Assembly: GCA_025055215.1 (NCBI GenBank) | Contig: JANWYO010000233.1 | Coordinates: 1 to 62,242 of the forward strand | Direction: 5' to 3' | DNA from: Gemmataceae bacterium | GTDB lineage: Bacteria > Planctomycetota > Planctomycetia > Gemmatales > Gemmataceae | Length of the DNA stretch: 62,242 nt | In this document: in pieces, positions 10,008 to 18,067 of the stretch | Layout: every line of letters starts with the position of its first letter | Numbering within the stretch: position 1 is the first letter of the stretch | Notes under the pieces: generated by a model | Told to the model about the DNA's origin: nothing | Seen by the model: only the letters and a program-made list of their open reading frames with translations | Database searches by the model: none | Program-made: the position numbers and the translations under genes

Positions 10008-10355
10008 GGTTGACCTCGCTTTGTGGGAGAGAAGCTGACCCGTTTTCACGCTCGTGCAAACATGATGCCCAAAGGCAAATCGGCCTTAGAACGCGGCCGG
10101 AACGCTGCCTGGGTGGCGCGCACTGGTGAAATGATACTCAGTGATGAAAAGTCTGTCGCCACCAGCGTCCGTATTGCTGGAAGGTGGACTGTGCAGAGAA
10201 GCGGTACCGAGCCGCGTCGTGCGCTGCCGCCGCGAACCGTGTTGGGACGCCGATGCCACCCACGCGACTCTCGGAGGTCCATGACAGCATTGACACCGCA
10301 CCGCTCGCCACGCACCCGGCGCTTAGAGCCCGGGCGCCACCCCGCCCAGCCCACG
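10008..10355. other. Intergenic stretch, no gene seen
   Basis: This 348-base gap lies between two minus-strand genes. I see no convincing coding frame, RNA gene or strong hairpin. It presumably holds the promoter of the prenyltransferase-fold gene, but no good -35/-10 pair is recognisable. Confidence 0.5.
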
Positions 10356-11720
10356 TCAGGGGGCGACGGCCCCTAGGCCGACACCGGTGAGGGTCTCGGT
10401 TGCCATCGTGCCGTCGGTGATGCGGAAAATGCCCGGAAACCGGCCCTCCCAGGGCCGGTTGGCGTCTGGACAGTATTGCCGGGCATTGGCCTCAATGGCC
10501 ATCACTCCCGGGACGTGGGCGGCCAAACCGGCCGAGTGGATCAGCGAGGCCCCGGGACAGGTGAGGTCCTGGACGCAAAGAAACATCCCGGCTTTCTGGG
10601 CGGCTGCGGCCAGCAAGAGCGATTGGCTTTGGCCCTTGCAAGCCTTCAATGCCGCTCCCGTGTAGCCCATTTCCCGGGCTAAATGAAGGCTCTCCAGGTC
10701 GATCAGCGATTCGTCGATAACGACCGGCCGAAGTTTCGCCGCCTCGTGCATCACGTTCGCACGATGGGCCTTCAAGTCGCGGTGGGTGGGTTGTTCGATG
10801 TACTGAATGCGCTCGAAGCCCGCGGGTCTCCGTTCCTGCACTCGCCGGAGAAACTCCAACAGATACTCCACGCTGGAGCAGCGCTCGTTGAAATCGAGCG
10901 AATAGTACCAGCGGGAAACACCGCGCTGACTCTGGGTTTGCTCCGCCACCCGGTCGATCCGAACGACCCGCTCCACGTCCCAGGGGAGATCGTCGCCGTT
11001 CAGCTTGATCTTCAGGTGGGTCAGGCCCTCGGCCAGGATCCATTCCGAAAGGGTTTCCGGGAGGCCGTCGTTCAGCCGCCGGGCAATCTCGGCGTCTTCG
11101 AGGGGATCGAGTGCTCCGACCAGGTGATACAAGGGCATGCGTGGCTTCGGCTTCCGCAAGAGGTAGCGGTCGAGATACTCGCCCCGGAATTCGGGCCCCA
11201 GATAATGTGACAGGTCGTGGGAGAGGAAATCAGGACCGTAGGTGTGGTAGCAATTCAGGCCGTGGACCTTGCCGTAGGCGTCGTGCACGGCGGCGTCGAA
11301 AGCACTGGCACAAACCAGGGTACACAGCGGCGGGATCGGCTCGGCCAGGGCCCGTTCCCGGCTGACGGCCTCAGCGGCCTTATGAAAGCTCGGCTCCAAC
11401 GCCATTGCCAAGTCGATCGGATGGCCGATCTCCGGGCATGCGGCAGTCAATTGGGCGATTCGGTCCACCAACGCCTTCATGGCTGCCAGCGTGGCGTCGT
11501 ACGAAAGCACGCGCGACGGAAACGACCAGACATTACCCAGCGGCATCGACCCGAAGCCGTGAGCAATCCGGCCGTCGCGGGTTTCCACGGTGCAGCGAAC
11601 GTTCAGGAGCGTGGCCCGGTCGAGGGCCACGCCACCGAACTTGATCGGCGTGCGGTAGCGGACGTCCTCGAAGTCGTAGGCCACGTCCCGAAGGCGAATG
11701 TCGGTGATTCGGGGGGTCAT
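10356..11720 (-). CDS. Enolase-superfamily (mandelate racemase/muconate lactonizing-like) enzyme
   Basis: A 454-residue enolase-superfamily protein. The N-terminal capping domain (about 1-150) is followed by a TIM barrel with the ordered catalytic set: a Lys-x-Lys pair in [10 protein letters not shown], then acidic metal ligands in [17 protein letters not shown] and VVIDESLID, and a late Lys in [13 protein letters not shown]. The superfamily abstracts a proton alpha to a carboxylate; the specific substrate cannot be told from sequence. It is longer than typical family members (370-400), with an unusual insertion around residues 160-215. It ends a minus-strand group that may start at rlmN, with 20 bases separating it from the PilZ-like gene. 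Confidence 0.85.
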   Translation of the reverse strand: MTPRITDIRLRDVAYDFEDVRYRTPIKFGGVALDRATLLNVRCTVETRDGRIAHGFGSMPLGNVWSFPSRVLSYDATLAAMKALVDRIAQLTAACPEIGHPIDLAMALEPSFHKAAEAVSRERALAEPIPPLCTLVCASAFDAAVHDAYGKVHGLNCYHTYGPDFLSHDLSHYLGPEFRGEYLDRYLLRKPKPRMPLYHLVGALDPLEDAEIARRLNDGLPETLSEWILAEGLTHLKIKLNGDDLPWDVERVVRIDRVAEQTQSQRGVSRWYYSLDFNERCSSVEYLLEFLRRVQERRPAGFERIQYIEQPTHRDLKAHRANVMHEAAKLRPVVIDESLIDLESLHLAREMGYTGAALKACKGQSQSLLLAAAAQKAGMFLCVQDLTCPGASLIHSAGLAAHVPGVMAIEANARQYCPDANRPWEGRFPGIFRITDGTMATETLTGVGLGAVAP

Positions 11721-11740
11721 GGCTTGGCCCTACGAGAGGT

Positions 11741-12382
11741 TCACGGCTCCGTGAGCTTGAGCGGGGGCGGCTGCGCTTCCTCCAATGCGAGGAAGACCGC
11801 GCCGCTCTCGTAGATACCGTCGGCCACCTGGGCGCTCCAGAGAACATGGACGAGAAAGCAATACGACTCTTTGCTCGCCGACGGCCGCGGAATCCACACG
11901 CGGAGCTTTTGCCCCGCCAGCTGGTAGCTGCTCAGGAAGCGAACGCCGCTGAGCGAGATGTCGCGACTTAAGAGGTGAAGTAGCGGCCCATTCTCGGCCT
12001 GCGCCTGGACGGGTTCGACCAAGTCCGTGCGTGGGCGATCGCGGCGCTCCTCCGCAATCATGGGTGTGCGGTATTGGCCGACAAGTTGCCGGACGGCGCG
12101 GTGGATTTTCCGGCGTAAAGCCTCGTCCTGCCGGGCGCGGAGGCGCATGCGGGCGCTGCCCGGAGGAACAAAATGATAACGGCCGCCGCGGTACTCCAAC
12201 GACGGCCCCGCCGCAGCGATCACCTCCTTCGCCAACGACTCCGCCAGGCCCGCGGCCGCAAGTTCGGCACGAACCTCCCGAAGAGACACCGCCCCTTCCT
12301 TCTCGGCGCGAAGGACAATCCGTTGGACCACGGTTTGGATGTTGTCGGCGCGCATGGCGAAGGCGTGGGGCTGGTTCGACAT
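11741..12382 (-). CDS. PilZ-like domain protein
   Basis: A 213-residue soluble protein. The C-terminal half resembles a PilZ domain: a basic stretch around RRDRPRTDLVEP, then RDISLSGVRFLSS, in which the D-x-S-x-x-G core of PilZ is visible, and a beta-rich end (YESGAVFLALEE). PilZ domains usually bind cyclic di-GMP through RxxxR plus D/NxSxxG; here the arginine element is only loosely matched. The N-terminal half is a helical region without a recognised family. The ATG at 12382 is 4 bases from the rlmN stop, so the two are probably cotranscribed. Function is unassigned. Confidence 0.7.
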   Translation of the reverse strand: MSNQPHAFAMRADNIQTVVQRIVLRAEKEGAVSLREVRAELAAAGLAESLAKEVIAAAGPSLEYRGGRYHFVPPGSARMRLRARQDEALRRKIHRAVRQLVGQYRTPMIAEERRDRPRTDLVEPVQAQAENGPLLHLLSRDISLSGVRFLSSYQLAGQKLRVWIPRPSASKESYCFLVHVLWSAQVADGIYESGAVFLALEEAQPPPLKLTEP

Positions 12383-12386
12383 CCGT

Positions 12387-13505
12387 TTATTGTACCGATG
12401 CCGCTTCCGAAGCGACGGCGTGCGGCACCGGGGCCGACGGCGCCTCGAACCGGCGGCGCAGCTGGCCACACGCCGCGTCGATGTCGGCGCCTTTGCGTTT
12501 CCGCACCTTGACGTTCAGGCCCGCGCGCCGCAGTTCGGCCACGAAAGTGGCGACGGCCTGGGCCGTGGGTTGACGATACGGCAGACCGGCAACTTCGTTG
12601 TAAGGGATCAGGTTGACGTGGGCAATCCGTCGGCCGAGAAGACGTGCCAACTCGCGGGCGTGTGTCGGGGCATCGTTGACGCCTCCGAGCAGGACATACT
12701 CGTAGGTCACGCGCCGACCGGTGCAGGCGAAGAAGTCGTCGGCCGCCGCCAGAATGGCGGCCAGGCCGATCCGGGCGTTGGTGGGCACGATCTGCGTGCG
12801 CAGGGCGTCGTTGGGGGCGTGTAGCGAAACGGCCAGGTGATACGGCTTCCCGAGGGCGGCCAGTTGTCGGATTTTGGTGGGCAAGCCCACCGTGGACACG
12901 GTGACATGGCGGGCGCTGATGCCCAGGCCGGCGGGAACGCAGGCCACCTCGAGGGCCGCCACCAGATTGTCGAGATTGGCCAACGGCTCGCCCATGCCCA
13001 TGACGACGATGTTGGTCAGGCGCTCGTCGCGGGGCGTCAGGTTGCGGAGGCGGATCAGCTGCTCGAGGATCTCGCCACTGGTCAGGTTGCGAGCGACGCC
13101 GCCCAAACCACTAGCGCAGAAGACACACCCCATACCGCAGCCGACCTGCGTGCTGACACATGCTGTCCGCCGATCGCGCTCCGGGATCAAGACGCACTCG
13201 ATGTGTCGGCCGTCTCGCAGCCGCAAAAGCAGCTTACGTGTGCCGTCGCGGGCCTGGGTCTGGGCGGCGACTTGGGTTTCCAAGGGCTCGAATTCCCGGG
13301 CCAACGCGGCGCGGAGATCAACGGGCAAGTCGGTCATCGCTCCGAATGACTCAGCCCGACCCTGAATCAGCCAGCGGCGGACTTGTGAAATACGCATCAG
13401 GGGCTGCCCGTGCTGGCGAAGCCAAGCGCCGAACTCCGCCTCCGATAGGCTAAGGATGCCGCGCCGCAAATCAGTCGGAAGGATCGGAGCCAAGGGGAGG
13501 TTCAT
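12387..13505 (-). CDS. rlmN: Dual-specificity 23S rRNA/tRNA adenine-C2 methyltransferase RlmN
   Basis: A 372-residue radical-SAM enzyme that methylates C2 of A2503 in 23S rRNA and A37 in some tRNAs. The cluster motif CX3CX2C is C123-C127-C130 in VGCGMGCVFC. C116 (TACVSTQVG) and the C-terminal cysteine in DIDAACGQLR correspond to the two mechanistic cysteines. Other landmarks are NIVVMGMGEPLAN, VSTVGLPTKIR and LIPYNEV. Length is normal. The start at 13505 gives MNLPLAPILP. Confidence 0.96.
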   Translation of the reverse strand: MNLPLAPILPTDLRRGILSLSEAEFGAWLRQHGQPLMRISQVRRWLIQGRAESFGAMTDLPVDLRAALAREFEPLETQVAAQTQARDGTRKLLLRLRDGRHIECVLIPERDRRTACVSTQVGCGMGCVFCASGLGGVARNLTSGEILEQLIRLRNLTPRDERLTNIVVMGMGEPLANLDNLVAALEVACVPAGLGISARHVTVSTVGLPTKIRQLAALGKPYHLAVSLHAPNDALRTQIVPTNARIGLAAILAAADDFFACTGRRVTYEYVLLGGVNDAPTHARELARLLGRRIAHVNLIPYNEVAGLPYRQPTAQAVATFVAELRRAGLNVKVRKRKGADIDAACGQLRRRFEAPSAPVPHAVASEAASVQ

Positions 13506-13629
13506 GGGGACGCGGCCCAGTCAATGCTGGCCCGCCGATGCGACCGGCTCGCCGGCGCCTTGGCCAACCAGCGGCGGAACAGAGGTCCGCGAAGCGCCAA
13601 CCCGCAGGGCGGAACCATGCGGCCGCCAG

Positions 13630-13702
13630 TAGCGGGGGCCGGGATCGAACCGGCGACCCGCGGCTTATGAAGCCGCTGCTCTAACCGCTGAGCTACCCCG
13701 CC
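13630..13702 (-). tRNA. tRNA-Met (CAT anticodon)
   Basis: The minus strand folds as a 73-nt cloverleaf: acceptor GGCGGGG paired with CCCCGCT, D arm GCTC-AGCGGTTA-GAGC, anticodon stem GCGGC/GCCGC with loop TTCATAA (anticodon CAT), and T arm with GGTTCGATCC. Overall it resembles elongator tRNA-Met; a CAT-reading tRNA-Ile2 cannot be fully excluded. CCA is not encoded. Confidence 0.93.
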
Positions 13703-14103
13703 GAAATTGCAAATCCCACCGACGGCTTGCCACCCGGACGCGCCGCCGTCGCAACGCCGATCCCGGAAGCCATCGCACCAGTGTCATGCGGCCTTTTCCT
13801 GATTGTATCATACGGACATCCTGGGAAAAGGCCGTGGCAAGCTGCCCCCTGGCGGTTACCGAGTGCGATTTGTAGACTCGTTCAGGGTGGACGATCTGCC
13901 TATACGTGTGGCCTCGCGGGCTAGCGCCGCGAGGCCGCCATGGCCCCGAGGCGGCTGACAGCGCGGACGAATGGGTCAGCCTCAGGGTCGTGCCCGCTGC
14001 GATGCTTTCCGCGTCAAGGCACCCCTAACTGCCCGCATGACGGTGGCATGAGATCGGTCAACGGACCGAAAAGACGCTGAACGTTCCTGACAAGGTCAAA
14101 CCC
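13703..14103. other. Intergenic stretch with two inverted repeats
   Basis: This 401-base gap lies between tRNA-Met and the isocitrate dehydrogenase gene. No coding frame is convincing. Two inverted repeats are visible. GGCCTTTTCC/GGAAAAGGCC (13790-13799 with 13824-13833) encloses a 24-base AT-richer loop containing GTATCATAC. A 10-bp stem GGCCTCGCGG/CCGCGAGGCC has a 7-base loop (13910-13936). The promoters of both genes must lie here. Confidence 0.6.
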
Positions 14104-15570
14104 ATGCCTGCTCCACACACGGCCCCGAAAACAGTGACCCTCATTCCCGGCGACGGGATCGGCCCCGAATGCATTGAGAGTGCCCGTCGCATCATCGATG
14201 CCACCGGCGTCGGTATCACTTGGGAGGTCCATCACGCCGGCGAACGCATCTTCAAGCAGGGCATTCCTTCCGGCGTACCGACTGACACCATCGAATCCAT
14301 CCGCCGGACGCGCTGTGTCTTCAAAGGCCCCCTGGGCACGCCGGTTGGCTACGGCGAGAAGTCGGCCAACGTCACCCTGCGCAAGCTCTTCGAGACGTTC
14401 GCCAACATCCGGCCGGTGCGGGAGTTGCCCGGCGTCAGAACCCCATATAGCGGCCGGGGCATCGACCTGGTCGTCGTCCGGGAAAACGTCGAGGACCTGT
14501 ACGCCGGCATCGAACACATGCAGACGCCGGGGGTGGCCCAGTGCCTCAAACTGATTAGCCGCAAAGGTTGTGAAAAGATCGTCCGCTTGGCGTTCGAGTT
14601 GGCTCGCAGCGAGGGCCGCAAGAGCGTGGCCTGTGCTACCAAGTCGAACATCATGAAGCTGACCGAGGGGATGCTCAAACGCACCTTCGAGGAAATCGCC
14701 CAGGAGTACCCCGACATTCAGAGTTGGCACATCATCGTAGATAACTGCGCCCACCAGCTGGTGAAAAAGCCGGAGCAGTTCGACGTGATTGTCACGACGA
14801 ACATGAACGGCGACATCCTCTCCGACCTCACCAGTGCCTTGATCGGCGGGCTCGGTTTCGCGCCCAGCGCCAACCTGGGCAACGAAGTGGCCATCTTCGA
14901 GGCCGTCCACGGCAGCGCCCCGAAGTACGCCGGCAAGAACGTCATCAACCCCACGGCGGTCATCGGCAGTGGCATCATGATGCTCCGACACCTGGGCGAA
15001 TTCGAGGCGGCCGCCCGCATCGAGAATGCCTTGCTGGTGACGCTGGAAGAAGGGAAAGTGAAAACGGGTGACGTCGTCGGCTACGACAGCGGCAAGGCCT
15101 GTACCACGACCGCCTTCACGGATGAGATCATCAAGAACCTGGGCCGCTCGCCCCAGACGGTGACGCCCCGCACCTACAAGCCCCTGCGGATACCGCGGAT
15201 TTCCCCCGATCCGGTCGTGGTGCGGCCGACAAGTCGGCGCGTGGTGGGGGCGGACATCTTCCTCGAAAGCGGCTTGCTGCCCGACAAGCTCGGTCCGACG
15301 CTGGAAGCCTTGGCCGAGGGGACTCCCTTAAAGCTCAAGATGATCTCGAACCGCGGCACCCAGGTCTATCCGGACAAGGGGACGCTGATCGACTGTGTCG
15401 ATCACTACCGCTGCCGGTTCGTCCTCCGGGATGAGTCCGGCGACCTCAAGGACGCCGACCTGATGGCCCTCCTCGGGCGTGTGGCCGCCCAGCACCGCTG
15501 GGTCCATGTCGAAAAACTCCCGGAGTTCGACGGCCAGCCGGGCTTTACCAAGGCCCAAGGGGAGGACTGA
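14104..15570 (+). CDS. icd: Isocitrate dehydrogenase with C-terminal extension (Thermus/Rickettsia type)
   Basis: A 488-residue beta-decarboxylating dehydrogenase of the TCA cycle, converting isocitrate to 2-oxoglutarate. Motifs are the N-terminal LIPGDGIGPE, the substrate loop around KSANVTLRKLFETFANIRP, VVVRENVEDLYAGIEH, the metal-binding DILSDLTSALIGGLG, and HGSAPKYAGKNVINP for the nucleotide. Residues 1-335 are the catalytic core. About 150 more residues follow after NLGRSPQTV, a tail known from Thermus thermophilus and Rickettsia IDH and absent from E. coli Icd. Coenzyme preference is not certain. AAGGT precedes the ATG. Confidence 0.94.
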   Translation: MPAPHTAPKTVTLIPGDGIGPECIESARRIIDATGVGITWEVHHAGERIFKQGIPSGVPTDTIESIRRTRCVFKGPLGTPVGYGEKSANVTLRKLFETFANIRPVRELPGVRTPYSGRGIDLVVVRENVEDLYAGIEHMQTPGVAQCLKLISRKGCEKIVRLAFELARSEGRKSVACATKSNIMKLTEGMLKRTFEEIAQEYPDIQSWHIIVDNCAHQLVKKPEQFDVIVTTNMNGDILSDLTSALIGGLGFAPSANLGNEVAIFEAVHGSAPKYAGKNVINPTAVIGSGIMMLRHLGEFEAAARIENALLVTLEEGKVKTGDVVGYDSGKACTTTAFTDEIIKNLGRSPQTVTPRTYKPLRIPRISPDPVVVRPTSRRVVGADIFLESGLLPDKLGPTLEALAEGTPLKLKMISNRGTQVYPDKGTLIDCVDHYRCRFVLRDESGDLKDADLMALLGRVAAQHRWVHVEKLPEFDGQPGFTKAQGED

Positions 15571-15645
15571 GGCGGCACTCGGTCCACGGCCGCAGCGGCG
15601 GCCGGCCCCGTCGCCGATTCCACGCCCTCAACGGTGCCGCCTGGA

Positions 15646-15936
15646 CTACTCAGGGCGGATGATCCATACTCCCTGCCGAGTTTCCACCACCAATCGACTG
15701 TTGTTCTGCACGGTGGTGCTCGCCCTTTCGAAGCCGAACGAGTACACCGTGACGCGGGCTTGGACGCGGTTGCTTTGCAAGACCGCCGTTTCGTTGCTCC
15801 TGATTTCGGTTTTCGGGCCGGTTTCGATCTGCACCTGAATGGTGCCCAGGGTCTTGTTAGTCACCCGGATGTCGGCCAGGGCCGCCCCGGGGAGGCCCAC
15901 CATTAGCGCGATGGCGAACGCGAATGTGCGAAACAT
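15646..15936 (-). CDS. Small exported protein of unknown function
   Basis: A 96-residue protein with a clear signal peptide (FAFAIALMVGLPGAALA, cleavage after ALA). The mature 75 residues are predicted beta-rich (IRVTNKTLGTIQVQIET, ARVTVYSF). I do not recognise a family. ATG 15936 is preferred over the GTG 6 bases upstream because GAGG sits 5 bases before it and would overlap the GTG. It is convergent with the isocitrate dehydrogenase gene. Confidence 0.65.
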   Translation of the reverse strand: MFRTFAFAIALMVGLPGAALADIRVTNKTLGTIQVQIETGPKTEIRSNETAVLQSNRVQARVTVYSFGFERASTTVQNNSRLVVETRQGVWIIRPE

Positions 15937-16035
15937 GGGCACCTCACTGGAAGCTCAGGAACCACGGTCAAACGATTGTCCCGCGCCTCTTGTCGTCGTG
16001 CAATCTCAGCGCTACGAAGGGGTGTCGCTCCTCAT

Positions 16036-16152
16036 TTCAGCGGTTCAAGCTTGCAGACGCGGTGAGGGCTTCGTCGGTTCGCGCTCGCCTGAGGATGGGA
16101 GAGACGTGCTGGCCTGGCGGGGAGCGCGAACCGATCAATCGTGAGCGAGCAA
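16036..16152 (-). repeat. Dispersed palindromic intergenic repeat, copy 1 (short form)
   Basis: Within the 416-base gap 15937-16352, two facing half-palindromes (GGTTCGCGCTCGCC at about 16076 and GGGAGCGCGAACCGAT at about 16122) frame about 30 bases. The stretch matches the other copies in reverse orientation but lacks their central segment. The rest of the gap shows no gene. Boundaries are approximate. Confidence 0.6.
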
Positions 16153-16352
16153 CGAGGATTCGCAGAGCTGGGGATAGCCGCCGCCCGGAGCGCTGAACCT
16201 CGCCCCAAACCAGGGGCGCACCCGCACGAACCTCGCCGACTAAGTGTCGGGCGACGGCTCAGGATGGAACAAGTGAGGTCACCCTTGCCGATCTGGGACG
16301 CTCTAACTAATTTGGCTGCGAGGAACAAGCCGTCGTACTCGGCACCAAGATT

Positions 16353-16829
16353 ATGCTCCGCCGACCCTTCGCTCTTCGGCAACATTTGGGGCGCCGATGG
16401 ACGGCCCAGGCATTATTGCTCGCCTATCTCTTCTCTTGCATCGGCTATCCCATTCCCGCGGCGCCCCTGGCGGCCAGTGCCGGGCCACCAGAACCGACGC
16501 CGCGACGGGCGTGCGGTTGTTGCACCGACGGATCCCAGAATGCCCGCTGCTGTTGCCTTTGCTGTTGCAGCCGGGTCCGTGAGAGCGCAGCGGATGTTGA
16601 GCAAACCACCACGACAAGTCCGTCCGTGACGTTTATACTTGGCGTCGCTGCGCGACAGTGTCAGGGTGACCACACCGATTGGCTGAGGAGCGTGCCAGCG
16701 ATCCTGCCAATTGAGTCGCTGGTAGTCGCAATCGAAGGTTTCCACTTCATCAAGCAACCGCAGTCGGCACGGCTGGTCCGTGTGTCTCATCCTCCGCCGA
16801 CGCCTCCACCTCGCGTCCATTTCGGCTGA
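16353..16829 (+). CDS. Cys-rich exported or membrane-anchored protein
   Basis: A 158-residue protein with a hydrophobic N-terminal segment (about residues 17-44, AQALLLAYLFSCIGYPIP). A very dense cysteine block follows: nine cysteines between residues 54 and 72 (CGCC, then CCCLCCC). The C terminus is a Pro-rich tail ending PPTPPPRVHFG. I recall planctomycete exported proteins combining a CxC/CCC cluster with a terminal PPTPPPR, which supports a real gene. Function is unknown; clustered thiols suggest metal binding. The ribosome-binding site is weak and the exact start uncertain. The upstream promoter region is shared with repeat copy 1. Confidence 0.6.
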   Translation: MLRRPFALRQHLGRRWTAQALLLAYLFSCIGYPIPAAPLAASAGPPEPTPRRACGCCTDGSQNARCCCLCCCSRVRESAADVEQTTTTSPSVTFILGVAARQCQGDHTDWLRSVPAILPIESLVVAIEGFHFIKQPQSARLVRVSHPPPTPPPRVHFG

Positions 16830-17165
16830 GACTTCATCTAAACTCAACGAATCCGCAGGTGCTGACCAAGCATCACCGGATTCTGAACGCTGCCGAGTCG
16901 TGCAAGCACGAGCCGGGGCTCGCGGATAGGGGCGTCGCGCTCTCACGCCGGCTTTTGGCGGCTTGTTCCTCAAAACTCGTCCGACCATAGAGGTGTGGGA
17001 GCGCTTTGGGGCATGCCGCGTGCCACCGCCCAGCCAACCGGATGATGCGCGGCGGACTCGGGCGCAAAGACAAGGACAATGGACAGAAAGAGGCGTGAAA
17101 ACGATGTTCGCTGTTCGCGGCCAGGGCCGAAACGGTTTGGCCGCTTTCCAACGGAGGACGACTTC
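16830..17165. other. Intergenic stretch upstream of the pseudopilin gene
   Basis: This 336-base gap contains no convincing gene. A small palindromic element (TCGTGC-AAGCACGA, near 16895) and a GGAGGA ribosome-binding site just before the pseudopilin ATG (17153-17158) are the only features seen. Confidence 0.5.
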
Positions 17166-17951
17166 ATGACTTGCTGCAACACAAGGCCGTATCGTCGCGG
17201 CTTGACGCTCATCGAACTGGTGGTGGTGTTGGTAATCCTGGCGGCGGTGGCCATGCTGGTCATTCCGCGCCTGGGCTACGTGAAGGAACAGGCGGATGCG
17301 GCCCAAGCCGCCGCGGGTGCCGCCGATGTCATGAACAATCTCGAGTTGTTTAAGACGCAGACCGGCGTCTACCCGGCCCGCATGGACTCTTTGTTGGTGG
17401 GCCCGACCGGCCCGCTCATCAGCAGCCTCTGGCTCATGTCGAGCACCAGCCAAGTCCCCTTTGAGGTTGGCTCGTTGCCGACCGGCTCGGGCAACGCCTT
17501 CACGACTTCCCTCAGTCGCGGCTTCAACACCCGACTCGGCAACGGCAACAACGCGGTCTACTTCATGGACCATGATCCGTCCGTGGCCGACCAAAGCAAT
17601 TCCGGGACCATTCTCCGCACCTGGAACAGCGCGAGCGACCAGTACGCCATGGTACGGAGCACCGACACTGCGCTCATTCAGGCGGCGGGCTACGCCGACG
17701 GCGTGATTCCCTCCAATGTCCGGCTGATCGTCCTGGGAGTGGGGCCGCGCAACGCCGCCGTCGGCCGCACCATGGCGAGTGCACCCCGGCACGCGCTGGC
17801 GCGGCGAGAGGAATATGGCCGCTTCCTGGCGATCTTCGCCCTTTACCAGAACGGCAAACCGGCCGAACTGAAAGTCGTGGTCGATTCACGGCGAGCCACC
17901 ATCGAAACGCGGATCGGTCAATTCAAGGACTTGACGCTCACCAACGACTGA
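17166..17951 (+). CDS. Type II secretion/type IV pilin-like pseudopilin
   Basis: A 261-residue protein with a type III (prepilin) signal: a basic leader ending RRG followed by LTLIELVVVLVILAAVAMLVIP. Prepilin peptidase would cut after the Gly, and the conserved Glu lies at +5 of the mature protein. The rest is a mixed soluble domain with NNLELFKTQTGVYPARMDSLL, reminiscent of the GspG spine, but the C-terminal domain is much longer than GspG. No other secretion gene is adjacent. GGAGGA lies 7 bases before the ATG. It may be a minor pseudopilin of a system encoded elsewhere. Confidence 0.85.
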   Translation: MTCCNTRPYRRGLTLIELVVVLVILAAVAMLVIPRLGYVKEQADAAQAAAGAADVMNNLELFKTQTGVYPARMDSLLVGPTGPLISSLWLMSSTSQVPFEVGSLPTGSGNAFTTSLSRGFNTRLGNGNNAVYFMDHDPSVADQSNSGTILRTWNSASDQYAMVRSTDTALIQAAGYADGVIPSNVRLIVLGVGPRNAAVGRTMASAPRHALARREEYGRFLAIFALYQNGKPAELKVVVDSRRATIETRIGQFKDLTLTND

Positions 17952-17972
17952 GCCGGCAAGCTAGACCGGGAT

Positions 17973-18006
17973 GGCTGCCGGGCGGCCTGACCGCCGCTCG
18001 GCAGCC
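17973..18006 (+). terminator. Hairpin after the pseudopilin gene
   Basis: GGCTGCCG/CGGCAGCC pairs over 8 bp and continues as GGCGG/CCGCC with a 3-base bulge and a 5-base loop, 21 bases after the stop. No T-tract follows. Confidence 0.5.
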
Positions 18007-18067
18007 GTTGGTCATGGTCGCGCTCAAGCATTCACCCCTTCACTCGAAAACGGAAAGGCTTCTGCCG

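Noticed and set aside
16032-16385. 117-codon minus-strand frame in the gap before the Cys-rich gene
   Set aside because: It is largely repeat copy 1 read in antisense and has no domain or signal.
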